Shown here piece by piece: positions 7,778 to 16,542 of a stretch of DNA of 38,638 bases. A program made the translations under genes and the position numbers. The stretch comes from an uncultured Bacteroidota bacterium (GTDB lineage: Bacteria; Bacteroidota; Bacteroidia; Chitinophagales; Chitinophagaceae), in NCBI GenBank assembly GCA_903881585.1, contig CAIRTW010000303.1, positions 1 through 38,638 of the forward strand. The letters run 5' to 3'. The notes under the pieces were generated by a model. It was not told where the DNA came from, ran no database searches, and was given only the letters and a program-made list of their open reading frames with translations. Position 1 is the first letter of the stretch. Each line of letters starts with the position of its first letter.

Positions 7778-10700
7778 ATGCGCCGCCTTATTGCTTCATT
7801 CCGGATAAACTTATATGCCAAGGCGTGCTGTGCGGTTGTGCTGTGCGCCATGTCTTTTCCATCTGCCGGGCAGTTGGTATTAAGCGGTAATAAAAGTGCG
7901 GCCATATTATCTGCTGCGCTTGCTGGTACTGGTGTAACCATTCTCAGCCCTACGCTTACTTGTGCAGGGAACGCAAATGCTACATTTACTTCAGGGCCTA
8001 TCGCGCCGGTTGGTTTTCCGGCAGGTATTGTGCTTACAACCGGAGACGCTATTGATACACTGGGTGGCATAGGTGTTGGTGATCCCAATCACTCAATAGA
8101 AGCATATGCCAGCACTGCGAATGGTACGCCGGGCGATCCGGACCTGGACGCACTGATAAGTCCTATCATGAGTTTTGATGCATGTGTTCTTGAGTTCAAC
8201 TTTAAACCGGCGGGAGATACGATCAAGTTCAATTACGTATTCGGCTCTGAAGAATATACGAGCTATACTTGTTCCCCCTACAATGATGTATTTGCATTTT
8301 TCATCAGCGGAGGTGCATATACTACAGCAACGAACCTGGCACTGGTGCCGGGAACCAGCATTCCGGTGGCAGTGAACAGCGTTAACTGCGGCGCTACTGG
8401 CGGTTATCCGCTCTCCACCTGCACCGCAATGGGGCCTGGATCACCGTTTTGCGCTTATTATGTAAATAACCTGCTTACTACAACTCCCGCTTACAATTAT
8501 ATTACTTACGATGGATTGACAACGGTTTTACAGGTTGTGGCCGCTGTTAGCCCCTGCGATACTTACCACCTGAAGCTGGCTGTTGCAGATGCGAATGATG
8601 ATATCTTTGATTCGGGCGTGTTCATTGAGGGTGGAAGCCTTACCTCTGCCACAACCACTGCTGTTACGGCAACGGGCACCAGTGGCCTTCCTTACTGCAT
8701 ACGCGGCTGTGCGCCCGGCGACTTCGTGTTCACAACGCCTGTAGCGCAGGATACGGATATAGTTATCCATTACACCATTAGCGGAACCGCAGTAAACGGA
8801 TATGATTACGGCCTGATACCGGACAGCGCTACCATACTGGCGGGCGCTACGTCAACCACTGTATTCATTAATACACTTCCGGTGACCCCTATAGGCCCTG
8901 TGGTAGTGACGCTGAACATCGAAGTTCCGGATCCATGCCATCCCGGTGTGTTTACAATAGGCGCTACTGCCAGCCTTACCATACTGGATTCATTTACGTT
9001 TCATATCCTTACGCCTGATACGGCTATCTGTCTTGGGCAGTACGTTACCATTGTAGCGGTTGGTGATACGGAATTCGCCAGCATTCTCCATTATACATGG
9101 ACCCCTCCGGGCACTGTAAGCAATGATACAACCCTTACTACCATTGCTACCCCAACAGTTACCACTACCTACGTTTTAACTGCTACAACTGCTGCTGCAT
9201 TGGGTTGCACGCCGGAAAGCCATGAGATCACAATAAGGGTGTATGACCGGCCTACGCTTACCATAGACTCCGCGCTGGTGAAGACCTGTGTGGGCATACC
9301 TGTGCAGCTTCACGTATATGCACAACCGGATACGGTCCCGAACAGTTATTTATGGGCTCCGCCTACAGACCTTAGCAGCACTACGATATATGACCCGATA
9401 GTGACGCCGGCAGTGCCAGGAAACGTTACTTATACGATCACTGTAAACCCAACGGCGCTACCGGGTTGCAGCAGCACGGTGGATATTACGGTGCATACGG
9501 TGCCTAATAATTACGATCTTGTCAATAAGGATACGATCATTTGCCTTGGTGCACAGGTGCAGGTAGTTATTAATGGCGGCAGCCCTGAGTTTACATGGCT
9601 GTGGGCGCCACCAGCCGGGGTGTCGAACGTAAATATCGAGGACCCGATTATCACGCCTACAGTAAGCGCCACTTATACGGTGACGGCTTCTTATGCGCAT
9701 TGCCCCAATATGGTGGATAGCTTCCATATAGAAGTTGATTATCCGGCGCCGGCGGTTACGTTTACAGATACGATCTGCCTTGGCGGCTATGACAGCATCA
9801 ATCTTACCGTTCCCGATGGTACGTATTATCATTATCAATGGGCTCCTGCAACGTATGTAAGCAATGATACCATACCGAACCCGATCATTACACCCACCGT
9901 TACCGGTACATTGAGCTGGACGATCACTATACAGCCCCATGCGGCGGCCTGTGCGATCATTGACATCCTTAACCTGCTGGTTATCCCCAATTCGTTTACG
10001 GTTACCCCTGTAGATGTGTCAATATGTAAAGGGGCATCTGTGCAGATATTGGGAACGCCATACCCATTGTTCTCCTATCAGTGGAGCCCTACGGAGGGTA
10101 TTGCAAACCCCTTCATCAACGATCCGCTTATTATCTCGGATACATCAACTGTTTATGTAGTAACAGCTACTTATGCCAAGTGCCCGGATATGCACGATAC
10201 ATTGCGGATAGATGTGCAGCCCAATCCATTTGCCTATATCGGCGGCAACCGTTTTTTTTGTGCCAATGACACGCTTCATCTTAATGCTTCAGTAACGCCT
10301 ACGTGGTACGGGCATTATGCCTATAGCTGGTCGCCCGCGCTGCACCTTGACAATGACAATGTGCCAACTGTTGTATTCAGTAATGACACTAATGCAACAG
10401 TGGTTACCAGCAGTACAATAGTATTTACCGTGACTACCACAGCTGGGTGCTTTGCGATAGACTCGGCTACTATTACAGTATACCCGGTGAATTTTGAGAG
10501 CATTGCGCCTTCCATTAAAGATTTCTGTCCGCATGACAGTGCGGTGCTGGCGCCGGCGGGCGGGGTGGGGTACAGATGGTCTCCTTCTATGTATCTGAGC
10601 GACAGCCTTTCGGGCTTGCCGGTTATCAAGCCCATCACTTCGCAGACGTACACAATTATCGGCACCAGCCAGTACGGTTGTCTTGATACCATCAACTTTA

Positions 10701-11224
10701 CGGCGATAGTGCATCCGGCGGCTTTGATCTATATCCCTGATTCCGTGACGATATATGCAGGCGAGACATACCAGATAACACCACAAACCAATTGTGTGAA
10801 CTTTGTATGGTCACCGCTATCGGGCCTTAACGATGGTTATATTTCCAACCCGCTGGCATCGCCGGTGATCAGCACAAAATATGTGGTGAATGCAAGCACG
10901 GAATGGGGTTGTATTATCAAGGATTCAATAGAAATATATGTGGACGATGGATCGCTGATAACGCTGCCAAATGCGTTTTCACCGGGCAACGGGCCAAATA
11001 GTGAATTTAAAATTATAAAGAGAGGTGTTGTGAATTTGAATTATTTCCGTATTTTCAACCGTTGGGGGAACCTTGTTTTTCAGACAACGGACATTGATAA
11101 AGGGTGGGATGGCGAATATAACGGCACTCCGCAACCGACAGGGGTATTTGTGTACCAGGTACAGGCGGTTACGAGTGACGGGAAAATATTCGAAAAGCAT
11201 GGAAACGTAACTTTAATAAGGTAA
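7778..11224 (+). CDS. Secreted repeat protein with type B T9SS sorting domain
   Basis: This 1148-aa surface or secreted protein starts with a signal peptide (about 1-31, ending SFPSAGQ). Residues about 40-290 match the choice-of-anchor L pattern, including FNYVFGSEEYTSY and a following AFFISGG. A Calx-beta-like segment follows (about 300-400). Next come about eight PKD- or Ig-like repeats of 75-90 residues, most with a C-x-G near the start, a Y-x-W-x-P strand and a PIITPT-type turn. The last 90 residues are a gliding-motility-associated type B sorting domain: LPNAFSPGNG, then FRIFNRWGNLVF and GWDGEYNGTPQPTGVFVY. Such proteins are exported by T9SS and held at the surface by partner proteins. 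The next gene, 23 bases downstream, is the expected PorP/SprF partner. The ligand is unknown. Confidence 0.92.
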   Translation: MRRLIASFRINLYAKACCAVVLCAMSFPSAGQLVLSGNKSAAILSAALAGTGVTILSPTLTCAGNANATFTSGPIAPVGFPAGIVLTTGDAIDTLGGIGVGDPNHSIEAYASTANGTPGDPDLDALISPIMSFDACVLEFNFKPAGDTIKFNYVFGSEEYTSYTCSPYNDVFAFFISGGAYTTATNLALVPGTSIPVAVNSVNCGATGGYPLSTCTAMGPGSPFCAYYVNNLLTTTPAYNYITYDGLTTVLQVVAAVSPCDTYHLKLAVADANDDIFDSGVFIEGGSLTSATTTAVTATGTSGLPYCIRGCAPGDFVFTTPVAQDTDIVIHYTISGTAVNGYDYGLIPDSATILAGATSTTVFINTLPVTPIGPVVVTLNIEVPDPCHPGVFTIGATASLTILDSFTFHILTPDTAICLGQYVTIVAVGDTEFASILHYTWTPPGTVSNDTTLTTIATPTVTTTYVLTATTAAALGCTPESHEITIRVYDRPTLTIDSALVKTCVGIPVQLHVYAQPDTVPNSYLWAPPTDLSSTTIYDPIVTPAVPGNVTYTITVNPTALPGCSSTVDITVHTVPNNYDLVNKDTIICLGAQVQVVINGGSPEFTWLWAPPAGVSNVNIEDPIITPTVSATYTVTASYAHCPNMVDSFHIEVDYPAPAVTFTDTICLGGYDSINLTVPDGTYYHYQWAPATYVSNDTIPNPIITPTVTGTLSWTITIQPHAAACAIIDILNLLVIPNSFTVTPVDVSICKGASVQILGTPYPLFSYQWSPTEGIANPFINDPLIISDTSTVYVVTATYAKCPDMHDTLRIDVQPNPFAYIGGNRFFCANDTLHLNASVTPTWYGHYAYSWSPALHLDNDNVPTVVFSNDTNATVVTSSTIVFTVTTTAGCFAIDSATITVYPVNFESIAPSIKDFCPHDSAVLAPAGGVGYRWSPSMYLSDSLSGLPVIKPITSQTYTIIGTSQYGCLDTINFTAIVHPAALIYIPDSVTIYAGETYQITPQTNCVNFVWSPLSGLNDGYISNPLASPVISTKYVVNASTEWGCIIKDSIEIYVDDGSLITLPNAFSPGNGPNSEFKIIKRGVVNLNYFRIFNRWGNLVFQTTDIDKGWDGEYNGTPQPTGVFVYQVQAVTSDGKIFEKHGNVTLIR

Positions 11225-11247
11225 TTTTACATCGATAATTTATACAA

Positions 11248-12294
11248 ATGATCAGGAGAAATATTCTAACCCGCTTAAGCCTTGCAGCAGCTATCGTGCT
11301 TACCGCGCCAGTAGCATTTGCCCAGGACATTCACTTTACGCAATTCGACATGGCCCCTATGGTCATCAACCCGGCGTTCACCGGGCTGTTTGACGGCCGG
11401 GTGCGTGTTTCTGCGATCTACAGGAACCAGTGGGCAAGCGTGACTGTGCCTTATGTAACTTATGGCGCTGCCATTGATATGCCGCTGATACTGGAAAATA
11501 ACAACGATCGCCTGTCGGCTGGTCTGCAGTTATATAAAGACCAGGCAGGAGACGGCAACCTGTCTAATTTTACAGGGCTGGTATCTATTGCCTATCATAA
11601 GGCTTTCGGCGAAAATTCCGAGCTTTCGGTGGGGCTGCAGGGTGGTTATGCTCAGAAAAGCATTGACCTTTCCAAACTGTACTTTGGCGACGAATGGCTG
11701 AACGGCGCGTTTGTTCCCGGCAAATCTCAGGAATACCACTTAGGTATTGGTAACTCAGTGAATTACTACCTCGTAAACGCTGGTCTGGCTTTTTCTCACA
11801 ATAGCAAGGACGGAAAATTTGGCTTTACACTTGGTGGTGCGGCAAATAACCTTAACCAGCCTAATGACGATATAGAAAAGAAGCAAAACAGCCAGACCGG
11901 GCTGGATATGCGCTATACCGGTGAGCTGGGCCTTAATATAGTAACGGGTGAGCGCCTTACGCTACGCCCGGCAGTATTATATCAAAACCAGGCTACAGCT
12001 TCTGAGCTTATCGCAGGTAATGAATTTCTTTATCAGGTAGGCGGTACGCCGGGCTATTCAGACTTCTCAACTGCCGTGTTCCTTGGTGGCTGGTGGCGCT
12101 CTGGCGATGCGGCTATGATCACTGCGGGTGTCGAGTTCAAAGGATTCCGTATAGGTATGTCTTACGACTATAATATCTCTACACTTAATACATCAAGCAA
12201 CGGTAACGGAGGGTTTGAAATAGGAATAAAGTATATTGCTCCTAATGCCAGCAAATTCGCGGGTAGAAAGACCATTCCCTGCGCACGTTTCTAG
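11248..12294 (+). CDS. PorP/SprF-family outer membrane protein
   Basis: This 348-aa protein has a signal peptide (about 1-25, cleavage near AFAQ). The mature N-terminus, DIHFTQFDMAPMVINPAFTG, is the hallmark of the PorP/SprF family, and RVSAIYRNQWASV follows. The rest is alternating beta strands as in an outer membrane barrel. SprF in Flavobacterium johnsoniae is needed for secretion or display of SprB, a type B client. Its place directly after a type B client fits that role here. It is probably cotranscribed with the upstream gene and cut off from the next by a terminator. Whether it is a dedicated partner or the general PorP of the organism cannot be told from this window. Confidence 0.92.
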   Translation: MIRRNILTRLSLAAAIVLTAPVAFAQDIHFTQFDMAPMVINPAFTGLFDGRVRVSAIYRNQWASVTVPYVTYGAAIDMPLILENNNDRLSAGLQLYKDQAGDGNLSNFTGLVSIAYHKAFGENSELSVGLQGGYAQKSIDLSKLYFGDEWLNGAFVPGKSQEYHLGIGNSVNYYLVNAGLAFSHNSKDGKFGFTLGGAANNLNQPNDDIEKKQNSQTGLDMRYTGELGLNIVTGERLTLRPAVLYQNQATASELIAGNEFLYQVGGTPGYSDFSTAVFLGGWWRSGDAAMITAGVEFKGFRIGMSYDYNISTLNTSSNGNGGFEIGIKYIAPNASKFAGRKTIPCARF

Positions 12295-12316
12295 AGAAAA
12301 TTATACATATTTTTGT

Positions 12317-12355
12317 GAAGGGCTAAATTTATTTTTAAAAGCCCTTCTTTTTTTT
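12317..12355 (+). terminator. Intrinsic terminator after the PorP/SprF gene
   Basis: GAAGGGCT at 12317-12324 pairs with AGCCCTTC at 12340-12347 across a 15-base AT-rich loop, followed by a run of T to 12355. It lies before the OmpA gene, so that gene has its own promoter or depends on read-through. Confidence 0.8.
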
Positions 12356-12399
12356 AAAACCAATTTATACTTTTATATCCATTAACAACGCTCACGCAC

Positions 12400-14661
12400 A
12401 TGAGAAAAAATTGGCTGTTACTTATTTTAGCGACGATACTCGTTACAATTCATTACGATTCAAATGCACAATCGAACAACGTAAAGAAATACAAAAGCAG
12501 ACCGAATGATCCGAAAAACGGGTTGCCATACGGTAAGAAAATGGCCTATGCTAATCAACTATACAAAGATGGCAGCTACTTTAATGCTATTGATTATTAC
12601 CAGCAGTTAAAGGCTGCGGATGAGCGTAACCCATTTATTACCTACCAGCTGGCAGATTGCTACAGGTTTACCCGCGACTATGTACTTTCGGCGCACTATT
12701 ACAGCGAAGTAACCCACATATCCAAGAAGACATATCCTTTGGCCACTTATTATGCAGGCCTGATGTTGAAACAGCAGGGTGAATACCAGGCTGCTATGGC
12801 TTCCTTTAATGAGTTTCTTGCTGATAATAAGAAATCAGCCCAAAGAGGGGTTCTGACAGGCAAAGAAGAGATAGATAATAACCAGGACAGGAATGTAGAT
12901 ACGAAAGTAATGAAGGACCTTAAGAAAAGGGCCAAAATGGAAATAGAAGGTTGCCTGATGGCGATCACTGATATGAAAATGCCGCAGCCGGTAACGATAA
13001 TTAATGCCGGGCCAAACATTAATACGGTGCGCACAGAGCTTTCCCCTTATCCGTTGGGCGACTCCGCGTTACTGTTTTCTACATCGGGGCGTAACAGGGG
13101 CAATGCAAGGGGATCGGCTGATACGAAGTATGATGGTGATGAAGACCACTATATGGAACAGTTTTTCTACTCGCATAAGCAGCAGGGTTATGTCGATTCG
13201 TTCCAGTGGCCTTTGACTTTTAATGATGGTAATTTTAATAATGATAAGCTGCATACCGGCAACGGCTGTTATAGCCCCGGTGGAGATTATTTTTATTTCA
13301 CCCGTTGCACAGAAGGCGATACAATGAGGATCAGGTGTCACATCTATGTATCGAAATTTGACGTAAGCGGCTGGACGATCGCCGTACCATTGCAGTCTGG
13401 TATATATGACGAAAACAGTTCCAGCACAATGCCTTTCGTTGCTAAGGTTGGCAAAAAGGAAATTTTGTTTTTCTCTTCTGATCGCAAAACACAGAGCCGC
13501 GGTGGATATGACATCTGGTATTCGGTTATCGACCCACGTAACCATAGCTATCGCCGCCCGCAGAACTGCGGTAAGCAGATCAACACCAGCTCTGATGAGA
13601 TCACTCCTTACTACGATTCAAGGGAGCAGAAATTATACTTCTCTTCCAATGGTAAGAAGTCATTCGGCGGATTTGATATCTATAGCGCTGACGGCGGCCC
13701 ATCACGTTACACCAATGTTCACAACATGGGTTACCCGATCAACACATCGGCTGATGAGCTTTACTACATAAAGGACCCGGTGGGCAAGCCAGATGCTTAT
13801 GTGGTATCAAACCGTATTGGTTCTTATGCACTGAAAAACCCAACTTGCTGTAACGACATCTGGCGCATTCAGCAGGAGCCGCGCCTGGTGGTAATAGGTA
13901 AAGTGCTGAACAAGAAGACCCAGGAATTAGCGCCACAGACCGTTGTGAAAATGGTGGACCAGAAAGGCGAGATGAATACTTATAATTCAGAAGACGGTAA
14001 CTTCCTGTTTAATATGGCTCGTGGGCACTCATACGTGATCACAGGCGACAAGCAGGGTTATACATCTTCACGCGCTTCGGTAAGCACAATGGAGATCAAA
14101 CGTTCTGATCCGGATGATACGGTGATGGTAACTATCTTCCTGGACAGCATCAAGAATAGCTTCAGCGTTAGCAATATCTATTATGATTACGACAAGGCAA
14201 CACTTCGCCCTGAGTCGGTAGCATCTTTGGATTCTGTTGTTAACTTCCTGAAAGATAACGCATCGATCACAGTAGAGATATATTCTTATACCGATTCAAA
14301 AGGTACGCCGGAGTATAACCTCGCACTGTCTCAGCGCCGCGCACAATCGGTACTGGATTACCTGGAAAAGAATGGTGTGGACAGAGGTCGTCTTACCGCT
14401 AAGGGCTTTGGACAGAAAAATGCTGCCGCGCCCAACGACATGGCTGGTAAAGATAATCCAGAAGGCCGCCAGCTCAATCGCCGTACAGAGTTCCGTATCA
14501 TCGCCGACCTGCCTACACGCCGTGTGCTGTACAACAGCGCTATGCCGGGTACTATGGACCAGCAGGAAAAGAACCTTCACGTAGAAGATGAAAGCACTGA
14601 TGATGAGCCGGCAACTCCGGGTGCCAAGAAGCCAGCGGCAAATAAAGACGACGATAATTAA
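12400..14661 (+). CDS. PorE-like OmpA-family protein (TPR, propeller, CRD, OmpA)
   Basis: This 753-aa protein has a signal peptide (about 1-24, ending DSNAQ). TPR-like helices come first (about 40-180: AMAYANQLYKDGSYFNAIDYY). A PD40/WD40-type beta-propeller follows (about 200-490: IYFSSNGKKSFGGFDIY-like blades such as LYFSSNGKKSFGGFDIYS). Next is a carboxypeptidase-regulatory-like domain (about 505-590). An OmpA C-terminal peptidoglycan-binding domain lies at about 600-720 (YYDYDKATLRPES, later NLALSQRRAQSVLDYL). The architecture equals that of PorE, which links the T9SS to peptidoglycan, but there is no lipobox cysteine in the signal, unlike PorE itself. A low-complexity acidic tail ends the protein. 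It is most likely a PorE paralogue serving the upstream pair. Confidence 0.9.
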   Translation: MRKNWLLLILATILVTIHYDSNAQSNNVKKYKSRPNDPKNGLPYGKKMAYANQLYKDGSYFNAIDYYQQLKAADERNPFITYQLADCYRFTRDYVLSAHYYSEVTHISKKTYPLATYYAGLMLKQQGEYQAAMASFNEFLADNKKSAQRGVLTGKEEIDNNQDRNVDTKVMKDLKKRAKMEIEGCLMAITDMKMPQPVTIINAGPNINTVRTELSPYPLGDSALLFSTSGRNRGNARGSADTKYDGDEDHYMEQFFYSHKQQGYVDSFQWPLTFNDGNFNNDKLHTGNGCYSPGGDYFYFTRCTEGDTMRIRCHIYVSKFDVSGWTIAVPLQSGIYDENSSSTMPFVAKVGKKEILFFSSDRKTQSRGGYDIWYSVIDPRNHSYRRPQNCGKQINTSSDEITPYYDSREQKLYFSSNGKKSFGGFDIYSADGGPSRYTNVHNMGYPINTSADELYYIKDPVGKPDAYVVSNRIGSYALKNPTCCNDIWRIQQEPRLVVIGKVLNKKTQELAPQTVVKMVDQKGEMNTYNSEDGNFLFNMARGHSYVITGDKQGYTSSRASVSTMEIKRSDPDDTVMVTIFLDSIKNSFSVSNIYYDYDKATLRPESVASLDSVVNFLKDNASITVEIYSYTDSKGTPEYNLALSQRRAQSVLDYLEKNGVDRGRLTAKGFGQKNAAAPNDMAGKDNPEGRQLNRRTEFRIIADLPTRRVLYNSAMPGTMDQQEKNLHVEDESTDDEPATPGAKKPAANKDDDN

Positions 14662-14681
14662 TATTTCATAAAAAGGTTTTT

Positions 14682-14710
14682 ATAAAGGTTGTACGGTGTA
14701 CAACCTTTAT
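14682..14710 (+). terminator. Perfect 13-bp hairpin after the OmpA gene
   Basis: ATAAAGGTTGTAC at 14682-14694 is the exact complement of GTACAACCTTTAT at 14698-14710, with a 3-base loop. It lies 20 bases after the stop at 14661. Only a weak T tract follows (GATTTTAG). The position fits a terminator or a 3' RNA-stabilising hairpin. Confidence 0.7.
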
Positions 14711-14828
14711 GATTTTAGAGAAGCTGGGACAAAGTATGTACTGTAGAAAATGATTTCAGTCGCCCCTGCCTTCAGGCCGGGACTATTGGAATAATGAAGT
14801 TGTGGTCAGAATGCAAAAGAAAGCTCCT

Positions 14829-15653
14829 ATGCGATATATAAAAGTGCGGTTTAGCGGTATGACCAGCGATGAATCAGATATGCTTATTGCTATGCTGTCT
14901 GATATTGGGTTCAATGGTTTTGAGGAAGGCGAAAGCGAACTACTGGCTTATACAGACGAAGAAGCCTATAACGTGGAGGAGCTGGAAAGGGTAGCGAATG
15001 CTCTGGGGGCTGCCTACGAAACAGAAACGCTGGATCAGCAGAACTGGAACGCGTTATGGGAATCTAACTTCCAGCCGGTGATAGTGGATGATGTTTGTAC
15101 GATCCGCGCCCATTTCCATGATATTGAGATCACAACTCCTTACGAAATTGTGATTACTCCCAAAATGTCTTTTGGCACCGGACACCATGCCACCACGCGC
15201 CTGGTGATGATGCAGATGAAGGATATGGACTTTAAAGGGCGGTCTGTACTGGATTTTGGTACGGGCACAGGTGTGCTGGCCATATTTGCAGAAATGCTGG
15301 GCGCGGCGGCTGTACTGGCCATAGATAACGACGAATGGTCGGTGGAAAATGCAATAGAAAATGCTGGCCGGAACAACTGTAGCCGGATCACGGTGAAGCA
15401 GGCGTCTATGGAAGATACCCCTGCCGTTAAAAGTGATATTATCCTGGCAAATATAAACCGCCACATACTGCTGCGGTACATGGATGATATGTACCAAAGG
15501 CTGGAAGACGGCGGCGCTATAGTGATGAGCGGCTTGCTGGCCGAGGACAGGGACATAATCGTTGACGCTGCTGGCAACGCCGGCTTCAAATTAGTGAATG
15601 TGAGTTGTATAGATAATTGGATAGCACTGCTATTTTTAAAAATAAAAAAATAA
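14829..15653 (+). CDS. prmA: Ribosomal protein L11 methyltransferase
   Basis: This 274-aa enzyme methylates ribosomal protein L11 using S-adenosylmethionine. It shows the conserved PKMSFGTGHHATT segment, the cofactor-binding motif VLDFGTGTGVLAIFA, an acidic AIDNDEW after the next strand, and ILANINRHILL, the PrmA version of the catalytic NPP-like motif. The N-terminal 90 residues form the substrate-recognition domain. A GTG at 14802 would extend the protein by nine residues (VRMQKKAP...). ATG 14829, giving MRYIKVRFSG, starts directly with the first beta strand of the family and is preferred. The gene is separated from the OmpA gene by a strong hairpin. Confidence 0.92.
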   Translation: MRYIKVRFSGMTSDESDMLIAMLSDIGFNGFEEGESELLAYTDEEAYNVEELERVANALGAAYETETLDQQNWNALWESNFQPVIVDDVCTIRAHFHDIEITTPYEIVITPKMSFGTGHHATTRLVMMQMKDMDFKGRSVLDFGTGTGVLAIFAEMLGAAAVLAIDNDEWSVENAIENAGRNNCSRITVKQASMEDTPAVKSDIILANINRHILLRYMDDMYQRLEDGGAIVMSGLLAEDRDIIVDAAGNAGFKLVNVSCIDNWIALLFLKIKK

Positions 15654-15768
15654 AATTCCAAATTCCAATATAATTGTCTTTAAAGGTTTGCCTTGCTCCA
15701 AAACAACTGTCAGCACGGAAGAAACGATATTGGTTCATATTGGTGATTGGAATTCCGCGTTTTATTTT
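15641..15768. repeat. Imperfect inverted repeat between prmA and plsY
   Basis: A left arm at about 15645-15671 (with AATTCC, then CCAATAT) faces a right arm at 15737-15768 (ATATTGG, GGAATT, then TTTTATTTTT). The core is about 65 bases. The left arm begins inside the end of prmA. It could be a small non-autonomous element or a long-range terminator. No target duplication is visible. Confidence 0.4.
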
Positions 15769-15825
15769 TGGCTTTTGTTATAGTTATTATCTACTGCACC
15801 ATTAGGATATTTGATAAAGAACGTT

Positions 15826-15833
15826 TAAATTTG
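15826..15833 (+). promoter_or_regulatory. Possible -7 box upstream of plsY
   Basis: TAAATTTG fits TAnnTTTG and lies 24 bases before the ATG of plsY. A TTTG at 15810-15813 is only 12 bases upstream, closer than the usual spacing, so support is partial. Confidence 0.35.
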
Positions 15834-15857
15834 TTTTTACCATAATGAAATAGTGTA

Positions 15858-16508
15858 ATGACAATAGCATTCCTTCTTGTATTAGCATATTTGATCGGGT
15901 CCATTCCTACAGCTGTTTGGGTAAGTAAGATCGTTTATGGTATCGACATCCGGGAGCATGGCAGCGGCAATGCAGGTGCTACCAACGCATTCAGGATACT
16001 GGGTAAGAAAGCAGGCTGCGGCGTGATGCTGGCAGATATGATAAAAGGGTTTATTGCGGTGAAGCTGGCTTTTTTCTCGGTTTTTACGCATACACCTCCC
16101 AGCGAGCCATTCGTGAACCTGCAGATATTTTTGGGCCTTGCCGCAGTGGTAGGCCATATTTTCCCGATCTGGGCTGAGTTTCGTGGAGGCAAAGGAATAG
16201 CCACATTATTTGGTATGATACTGTCTATTCACTGGATAGTGGCCGTGAGCCTGGTTGTGGTTTTTGTGCTGATGCTGCTGCTTACCCGCTATGTATCGTT
16301 AAGCTCCATCACTGCCAGCATAGCTTTTCCATTGCTTATCCTTTTCATCTTTAACGCGCAGGCCCAGGAGCTTAGTTACCGGCTCTTTGCCATAGCTACG
16401 GCGTTTCTTGTGGTGCTTACGCATCATAAGAACATCAGCCGTCTTATCAGCGGCAATGAGAGTAAAGTGCCGCTGTTCCGTAAACGCAGGGCGCGTGACC
16501 GCGAGTAG
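15858..16508 (+). CDS. plsY: Acyl-phosphate:glycerol-3-phosphate acyltransferase
   Basis: This 216-aa integral membrane enzyme makes lysophosphatidic acid from acyl-phosphate and glycerol-3-phosphate, the first step of phospholipid synthesis. Three conserved family motifs are visible: GSGNAGATNAFRILGKK near residues 36-52, FRGGKGIATLFG near 109-120, and the late HHKNISRLISGNESK near 188-202. Five or so hydrophobic segments alternate with these cytosolic loops, as expected. The length is typical. The N-terminus, MTIAFLLVLAYLIGSIPTAVWVSK, matches the family start. The gene that follows has an uncertain start and may be cotranscribed. Confidence 0.95.
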   Translation: MTIAFLLVLAYLIGSIPTAVWVSKIVYGIDIREHGSGNAGATNAFRILGKKAGCGVMLADMIKGFIAVKLAFFSVFTHTPPSEPFVNLQIFLGLAAVVGHIFPIWAEFRGGKGIATLFGMILSIHWIVAVSLVVVFVLMLLLTRYVSLSSITASIAFPLLILFIFNAQAQELSYRLFAIATAFLVVLTHHKNISRLISGNESKVPLFRKRRARDRE

Positions 16509-16542
16509 GTATTAGCAGAATCAAATAACACTTCATATCAGG

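Noticed and set aside
8990-10960. Repeats that might be taken for a CRISPR or satellite array
   Set aside because: They are degenerate, in frame, and correspond to PKD/Ig-like protein repeats.
14802-14828. GTG start for prmA
   Set aside because: The added residues precede the first beta strand of the family; ATG 14829 fits better.
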